A DNA stretch of 11,381 nucleotides from positions 1 through 11,381 of the forward strand of contig CALPOS020000054.1 of assembly GCA_943325255.2 (NCBI GenBank). The letters run 5' to 3'. Each line of letters opens with the position of its first letter. Within the stretch, counting starts at the first letter, position 1. This document shows positions 7,289 through 11,381 of this stretch, one piece after another. Source of the stretch: Sphingobacterium thalpophilum. GTDB lineage: Bacteria > Bacteroidota > Bacteroidia > Flavobacteriales > Flavobacteriaceae. Made by a program: the position numbers and the translations under genes. The notes below the pieces were generated by a model that had not been told where the DNA came from, searched no databases, and saw only the letters and a list, made by a program, of their open reading frames with translations.

Positions 7289-8194
7289 ATGCAAACAATT
7301 TCCAAATTAGGTTTAATTACCTTGTCCGCAGCAATCCTCTTCTTTTCGTGCAAGCAACGAGAATCCGCTGCAGAAGAATCTGCTTCAAATGCAGCAACGA
7401 AGTCAATGTCGTCACCTAGCCAAGCTAGTCCGCAAAACACGCTCCCTGAAAGGAAATTTATTCGAACTGCAGACCTAAAATTTAAAGTCAAAAACGTAGA
7501 AAAAGCCACTAATGCTATTGAAAAAGCAACATCAAACGTTGGTGGATTTGTAACGCAAACAAATTTGAAAAGCACTGTTTTAGAGCGAATAGAAACCAAA
7601 ATAAGTCAAGACAGTCTTTTAGAAACTACCAAATACGCAGTTGAAAACAATCTAACGATTCGCGTTCCTAATGCTAAATTAGATACTGTCATTTCTGTGA
7701 TTTCAAGACAAATTGACTTCTTAGATTTTAGAGTGATTAAGGCAGACGATGTCTCAATTCAGCTTTTGTCCAATCAACTGGCTCAAAACAGGAGTATAAA
7801 AAAGGAAAAAAGGTTGGAGAAAGCAATTGATACCAAAGGCACAAAACTCAAATCAATTATAGATGCAGAAGACAAATTGGGAGATCAAGTGGAACAAAAC
7901 GATGCAAAGAAAATAGAAAATCTCTCGCTAGAAGACCAAGTCAACTTCAGCACATTAAGTATTCAAATCTACCAAAGAGATTCCTGTCGTCAAGAATTGG
8001 TAACAAATGAAAAAAGCAAAAATGCCTATCGTCCTGCTTTTTGGATTGAAATCAAAGATGCCTTTCATTCGGGTTGGTACTTAATTGAATCAATCCTTAC
8101 CTTCTTGATGCAACTTTGGAGTATCATTCTTCTACTATTTATTGGATGGCTTCTCTACAAAAAGCACTTCAAAAAACAACCAAAAATTGAGTAA
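7289..8194 (+). CDS. DUF4349-family lipoprotein with C-terminal membrane helix
   Basis: This is a 301-residue envelope protein of unknown function. The N-terminus is a lipoprotein signal with a hydrophobic core and lipobox FFSC, so Cys21 should be lipidated. A Ser/Ala-rich linker (about 25-52) follows. Then comes a DUF4349-type domain: RKFIRTADLKFKVKNVEKA and VGGFVTQTNL (about 55-92) form the first half, and LTIRVPNAKLDTVISVISR with a helical segment (about 155-217, rich in Glu/Lys and likely coiled-coil) the second. NFSTLSIQIYQ (219-229) is the closing strand. A hydrophobic helix (about 264-290) ends in a Lys-rich tail, so the C-terminus is probably cytoplasmic with the domain in the periplasm. 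DUF4349 proteins have no established function. The gene is monocistronic, divergent from pabB, and ends at a strong terminator. The start is the ATG that places the signal peptide directly at the N-terminus. Confidence 0.88.
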   Translation: MQTISKLGLITLSAAILFFSCKQRESAAEESASNAATKSMSSPSQASPQNTLPERKFIRTADLKFKVKNVEKATNAIEKATSNVGGFVTQTNLKSTVLERIETKISQDSLLETTKYAVENNLTIRVPNAKLDTVISVISRQIDFLDFRVIKADDVSIQLLSNQLAQNRSIKKEKRLEKAIDTKGTKLKSIIDAEDKLGDQVEQNDAKKIENLSLEDQVNFSTLSIQIYQRDSCRQELVTNEKSKNAYRPAFWIEIKDAFHSGWYLIESILTFLMQLWSIILLLFIGWLLYKKHFKKQPKIE

Positions 8195-8209
8195 AACCGT
8201 AAAGTATTA

Positions 8210-8241
8210 AAAAAAAGCCGTTCGATTGAACGGCTTTTTTT
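8210..8241. terminator. Strong bidirectional intrinsic terminator
   Basis: A perfect 14-bp stem pairs 8210-8223 (A-run then GCCGTTC) with 8228-8241 (GAACGGC then T-run) around the tetraloop GATT. The GC-rich core flanked by A and T runs works in both directions. It ends the DUF4349 gene (stop 15 nt before the stem) and, on the other strand, the repeat-lipoprotein gene, whose TAA stop (8242-8240) lies inside the outer arm. Confidence 0.92.
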
Positions 8242-9592
8242 ATTTTATTTTCAATACCCAAAGGTCATTGCTTCCTTTATTTTGCGTCACATCATTGTCA
8301 CTACTTTGTGATTCTCCGACAATTATTAGTTCCTTTGCTACAGTTTGATAAAAATCTGACGCCACATCTATCTTAGAGCCACCAAAAGTTTTCTGCCAAA
8401 GTAGCTCTGAGTTGGCTTTATTATCAATTTCAAAAAGCCAGAAGTCGTTTTCGCCTTTATTTGCATTGTCTCCTAAATTTCCGCGTGTATTTCCGACTAC
8501 GACAAAATTGCCGTTGTCGATTTTCTTAATTGTAGTCGCAACGTCGAACTCGGCGCCGCCAAAGGTTTTGCTCCAAATCAAATGTCCATGGTCATTAATA
8601 TGAATCACCCAGGCATCGAAACTACCACGAGGGTTGGAAACATCACCATCTGTACTGTTGGTTCGACCGGCTATCAAATAGGAATTGTTACCCGTTTTGC
8701 AAATACCTGTTGCTTGATCGATGCCACTGCCGCCATAATTCTCTTTCCAGTGCAATTTGCCATCTGCAGCTAATTTAATCACCCAAAAATCGTAACTTCC
8801 TTTGTTATGCATCACGTCAAAATTGGTACTTTCGGAGGAACCAACTAAGATTAATCCACCATCATTGGCTTCAACAACATCATTAATTCGATCGTTTAGC
8901 GTTCCTCCAAAATAGCGATACCATACAAAATTCCCGTTCGCATCCAATTTAATACCTAAATATTCGCCAACGCCATGTTGTGGTGCTGCAAATCGCATAG
9001 AATGTCCTTCCCCATTATTACCTGTTTCTCCTGTACCTTCAATTCCAGAAAAATCGGCAAAACCTGCCACAAAATAACCGCCGTCGCTGGTTTGAATTAT
9101 TTTGTGTGCATGGTCGTGATTCGTAAATCCGTAGTTTTTGCTCCAAATCACACTTCCTTCACCAGTAATTTTAGAAATATAAAAATCATGTAATCCAAGA
9201 TTCCCAGGAACATCGCCATCGTTACTCCCACTATATCCTGAAATGATGTAATTACCGTCCCTTGTTGCAGCAATTGAAGTTCCATAATCGTTTTCAGCAC
9301 CGCCAATCGTTTTGCTCCATAACATCAAACCATTCGCATCTAATTTGGTCAACCAAATATCGGTTTGAGCATGCGTCTTAACGATATCTCCATCAGTACT
9401 GTTGGTATATCCCAAGATCAACATTCCACCATCTGGTGTATTGACAACGCTATTCGTTTTTTCCTCTAGTGAACCACCGTAGGTCCTTGATACAACAACC
9501 TCGTGTTTCAAAGCAACGGTAGTGTTGTCTGCAGTATCTTTTTCGCAACTTAGAATCAAAAAAAAGACAATAAGATAGCTTAGTTTTCTCAT
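8240..9592 (-). CDS. Seven-repeat beta-propeller lipoprotein
   Basis: This is a 450-residue predicted lipoprotein: a short signal with lipobox LILSC (Cys16), then CEKDTADN, whose acidic residues after Cys resemble outer-surface export signals of Bacteroidetes lipoproteins. The mature part is all repeats. Units begin with a GG- or GF-type turn at residues 39, 97, 155, 229, 287, 345 and 404, so spacing is 58 or 59 except for one unit of 74. Each unit follows GGxxxDxA, then DGGYIVAGxTNSxDGD, NKGxxDxWVxKLD and GxxxWSKTF. The last unit stops after 47 residues at KIK, and residues 28-38 (ending SRTY) supply the missing strand, predicting a closed seven-bladed propeller. I see no catalytic motif; a binding or scaffold role is inferred. 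Annotation pipelines often call such proteins lectin-like or simply hypothetical. The start ATG shares its A with the TAA stop of the upstream T9SS gene, indicating coupled translation. Confidence 0.85.
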   Translation of the reverse strand: MRKLSYLIVFFLILSCEKDTADNTTVALKHEVVVSRTYGGSLEEKTNSVVNTPDGGMLILGYTNSTDGDIVKTHAQTDIWLTKLDANGLMLWSKTIGGAENDYGTSIAATRDGNYIISGYSGSNDGDVPGNLGLHDFYISKITGEGSVIWSKNYGFTNHDHAHKIIQTSDGGYFVAGFADFSGIEGTGETGNNGEGHSMRFAAPQHGVGEYLGIKLDANGNFVWYRYFGGTLNDRINDVVEANDGGLILVGSSESTNFDVMHNKGSYDFWVIKLAADGKLHWKENYGGSGIDQATGICKTGNNSYLIAGRTNSTDGDVSNPRGSFDAWVIHINDHGHLIWSKTFGGAEFDVATTIKKIDNGNFVVVGNTRGNLGDNANKGENDFWLFEIDNKANSELLWQKTFGGSKIDVASDFYQTVAKELIIVGESQSSDNDVTQNKGSNDLWVLKIK

Positions 9593-11001
9593 TATTTGAT
9601 CATTAACTTCTTAGTAAAATCATTATTTACTTTTACAAAATACAATCCTTTGTTTAAGTCAGACACATCATAACGGTCCGATTTATTGTAGCTTTTTATA
9701 GCCTTTCCTAACAAGTCATAAAGTACTACACTTTCGACTTCAACTTCAGAATTGACTGCAAAATAACTTGAAGCTGGATTAGGATACACTTTATAATCAT
9801 TCGCTATAAAGGTTTCACTAGCAAGAATCGCATTTTTTCTCACGATAAATAATCCACGATCAATATCACTAATGATGATTGTTCCGCTTGGGAAATAAGG
9901 ATAATTATTCCAGGCACCATTGAAATTCGCGGAATTATCTTCTGGATACGAATCAAAAAAACCAACTTCCGTCATCGTATTTGTCGCCGTGATATTGGAT
10001 GTATTTAAAATGCGCAATCCAGCAGTATAGTTCGCCAAAAAGAATTCGTTTCCACGGACAAAGCCATTGTGATCAATCGCTTCTGTTGGACCAGAATATT
10101 CTCCTTTCAATATGGGGTTGTCTAAATCTGTCATATCAACAATGATTGATTTTGAGTTAAAACCGAAGTTCAATTCATCTAATTCATCACCTAAAATCCA
10201 ATATCTTTTATCCGAAGTAAACCAACCTTGATGCGTGTAGCCTGTATTTCCGTAGAAAAAAGCAGAAATAGTTGTTGGGTTTTGCTTATCGGTTACATCA
10301 ACAATCACAACTTTAGTTTCATTGGCGCCTATAAACAATTCTTTTCCTTGGTGATCTGGATCAGGTCCGTTATAGATAATAATCTGAGCATCATGCGTAT
10401 ATTCTTCGGCAGCGTAACCGAAAGAAAAAGTTGGACTTACTGGATTTTGAAGGTCTAAAACATGTGGTCCGCCATTAAAAGTACCACTTCCGTCACAATA
10501 CAAAAATCCTGTTGCTTGATTGATAGAAACTGTATGACAATTTCCAAAGCCATCGTAACGCGCATCTACAGTAAAGGTCTGCGGCGTGGTAACGTTTCTC
10601 AATCTGGTCAAATCAAAAATTTGCAAACCATGGCCATTCGCCTCGCTAACGATGTAAGCATGGTTATTGTAAACGGTCAATTCTCTCCAAATACTAGAGG
10701 AATTATTGTGGGCATTCAATTTTCCTAGATAAATAGGCACACTTGGATTGGTAATATCTACAAATGCGGTATGCGTAGAGCACCCCATAAGTGCATATTC
10801 TTTATTAGTCAAGGGATCAGTCCAACCCCAACAGCCGCTTCCTCTGGTGTTATTATTTCCTCCAATTTGAGGGAAATCTAATTGGGCCATCAAATCGATG
10901 TTGTTGCACGGATACGCACCTGCAAAACCATTAACACAAGGTGTTTGCGCCTGCGATAAAGCAGCGACAAATAAGATACTAAGAAGTAAATTTTTTTTCA
11001 T
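9592..11001 (-). CDS. Choice-of-anchor B family protein with T9SS type A sorting domain
   Basis: This is a secreted protein of 469 residues. A Sec signal peptide covers 1-19 (ending ALSQAQ). The body is of choice-of-anchor B type: about seven LVIVD-like propeller units, e.g. HTAFVDITNPSVPIYLGKL, GLQIFDLTRL, GPHVLDLQNP, KVVIVDVTDKQNP, SIIVDMTDLDNPILKGEY, GLRILNTSNI and RGLFIV. Short His motifs recur between them (CHTVSI, YTHDAQ, YTHQGW, DHNGFV). Residues about 401-469 are a type A T9SS C-terminal domain, with VYPNPASSYF, VVLYDLLGKAI and the closing GLYFVKVNNDFTKKLMIK. The protein should therefore cross the outer membrane by T9SS and be released or anchored on the surface. Its molecular function is unknown. 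I choose the ATG at 11001-10999 because it starts the signal peptide (MKKNLLLSIL); an in-frame start ten codons upstream at 11031 would add a polar leader. It lies 22 nt after the dihydrolipoyl dehydrogenase gene and overlaps the lipoprotein gene by one base. Confidence 0.9.
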   Translation of the reverse strand: MKKNLLLSILFVAALSQAQTPCVNGFAGAYPCNNIDLMAQLDFPQIGGNNNTRGSGCWGWTDPLTNKEYALMGCSTHTAFVDITNPSVPIYLGKLNAHNNSSSIWRELTVYNNHAYIVSEANGHGLQIFDLTRLRNVTTPQTFTVDARYDGFGNCHTVSINQATGFLYCDGSGTFNGGPHVLDLQNPVSPTFSFGYAAEEYTHDAQIIIYNGPDPDHQGKELFIGANETKVVIVDVTDKQNPTTISAFFYGNTGYTHQGWFTSDKRYWILGDELDELNFGFNSKSIIVDMTDLDNPILKGEYSGPTEAIDHNGFVRGNEFFLANYTAGLRILNTSNITATNTMTEVGFFDSYPEDNSANFNGAWNNYPYFPSGTIIISDIDRGLFIVRKNAILASETFIANDYKVYPNPASSYFAVNSEVEVESVVLYDLLGKAIKSYNKSDRYDVSDLNKGLYFVKVNNDFTKKLMIK

Positions 11002-11023
11002 ATTGTTTTTTTTGTTAAGACCA

Positions 11024-11381
11024 TTACACATGCAACGCTCTGTTATCTGTAGCTGCCAAAGCCGCTTCCTTTATGGCTTCTGCAAAAGTAGGATGGGCGT
11101 GACTCATTCTTGAAATATCTTCTGCTGAAGCTCTAAATTCCATTGCGGTAACTGCTTCTGCAATGAGATCGGCACAACGGGGACCAATCATATGAACACC
11201 TAAAACCTCATCGGTTTTGGCATCAGCTAGTATTTTGACAAACCCATCTAAATCGCCGCCCGCTCGAGCACGTCCTAACGCTTTGAATGGAAAACTTCCT
11301 GCCTTGTAGGCAACGCCACTATCTTTTAGTTGCTCCTCCGTTTTTCCGACAGCAGCCACTTCCGGCCATGTGTAAACAACG
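11024..11381 (-). CDS. lpdA: Dihydrolipoyl dehydrogenase, C-terminal part (5' end beyond the window)
   Basis: About the last 118 codons of an E3 flavoprotein gene are visible; the rest lies past the right edge. E3 reoxidises dihydrolipoamide in the 2-oxoacid dehydrogenase and glycine-cleavage complexes with FAD and NAD+. The fragment starts VVYTWPEVAAVGKTEEQL, the classic opening of the dimerisation domain, continues with DEVLGVHMIGPRCADLIAE, and includes the active-site pair His-Glu in HAHPTFAEAIKEA, where the His acts as base across the dimer interface. Both residues are present and the C-terminus (DNRALHV) is of normal extent, so the visible part looks functional. The frame runs through the window end, so the GTG at 11359 is an internal valine, not a start. 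The next gene on the strand begins after only 22 nt, too short for a terminator, so read-through into it is likely unless lpdA carries an internal promoter. Confidence 0.93.
   Translation of the reverse strand, partial: VVYTWPEVAAVGKTEEQLKDSGVAYKAGSFPFKALGRARAGGDLDGFVKILADAKTDEVLGVHMIGPRCADLIAEAVTAMEFRASAEDISRMSHAHPTFAEAIKEAALAATDNRALHV

Noticed and set aside
6989..7419. Small frames of 61-74 codons on both strands around the pabB-DUF4349 divergent region
   Set aside because: They overlap the ends of the two real genes, have no family features, and their products look like translated AT-rich intergenic DNA. The one at 7210-7419 runs into the lipoprotein signal in another frame.
8240..9560. 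Recurring DNA words (such as TTTTGCTCCAAATCA near 8567 and 9137) as possible mobile or CRISPR repeats
   Set aside because: They fall at matching positions of the 58-residue protein repeats (the W-S-K segment) and vary elsewhere, so they come from internal duplication of a coding unit; there are no uniform repeats with unique spacers.
11002..11031. Ten-codon upstream extension of the T9SS protein
   Set aside because: It would overlap the dihydrolipoyl dehydrogenase stop and place a polar stretch before the signal peptide; the ATG at 11001 begins a normal signal sequence.
1..11381. A defence island, prophage, transposon or integrative element
   Set aside because: I found no integrase, transposase, phage, restriction or toxin-antitoxin gene, no terminal inverted repeats and no tRNA attachment site. 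The genes are ordinary chromosomal housekeeping and envelope genes.

Overview
The window reads as an AT-rich chromosomal segment of a Bacteroidetes bacterium, most likely a member of the Flavobacteriaceae. Three things point there: a secreted protein ending in a type A type IX secretion (T9SS) sorting domain, lipoproteins and domain families typical of that group (DUF4349 lipoprotein, choice-of-anchor B protein), and a -7 promoter element of the TAnnTTTG form with little sign of Shine-Dalgarno sequences. I see no mobile element, CRISPR array, tRNA or rRNA. Coding density is high and no gene-free stretch exceeds about 190 bases.

Layout. At the left edge (3-425, +) is the C-terminal receiver domain of a truncated hybrid histidine kinase. 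It abuts, tail to tail with no spacer, a YifB/ComM-type AAA+ ATPase gene (426-1961, -). A 96-bp divergent region separates yifB from a small PH-domain protein gene (2058-2435, +). A hairpin terminator at 2442-2465 then closes a three-gene minus-strand run, read pabB (7101-5812), tilS (5785-4475), dsbD (4478-2472). This run encodes aminodeoxychorismate synthase component I (folate), tRNA(Ile)-lysidine synthase and a transmembrane thiol-disulfide reductase. The pabB-tilS gap is 26 nt and tilS-dsbD overlap by ATGA. The 187-bp divergent region 7102-7288 carries a good -7 box for pabB and a weaker one for a DUF4349 lipoprotein gene (7289-8194, +). That gene ends at a strong bidirectional terminator (8210-8241).

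The right third is a second minus-strand run. It starts with the 3' part of a dihydrolipoyl dehydrogenase gene cut by the window edge (11381-11024). A T9SS-exported choice-of-anchor B protein follows after 22 nt (11001-9592), then a repeat lipoprotein (9592-8240) overlapping it as TAATG.

Most genes are conserved housekeeping or envelope genes. The most interesting part is the coupled pair at 8240-11001. The lipoprotein is made of seven repeats with a 58-residue period, and its incomplete last repeat is completed exactly by N-terminal residues, which predicts a closed seven-bladed beta-propeller. The partner is also built of about seven propeller-type repeats and is predicted to be exported by T9SS, so the two may work together at the cell surface. 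I found no convincing new defence, mobile or regulatory system.
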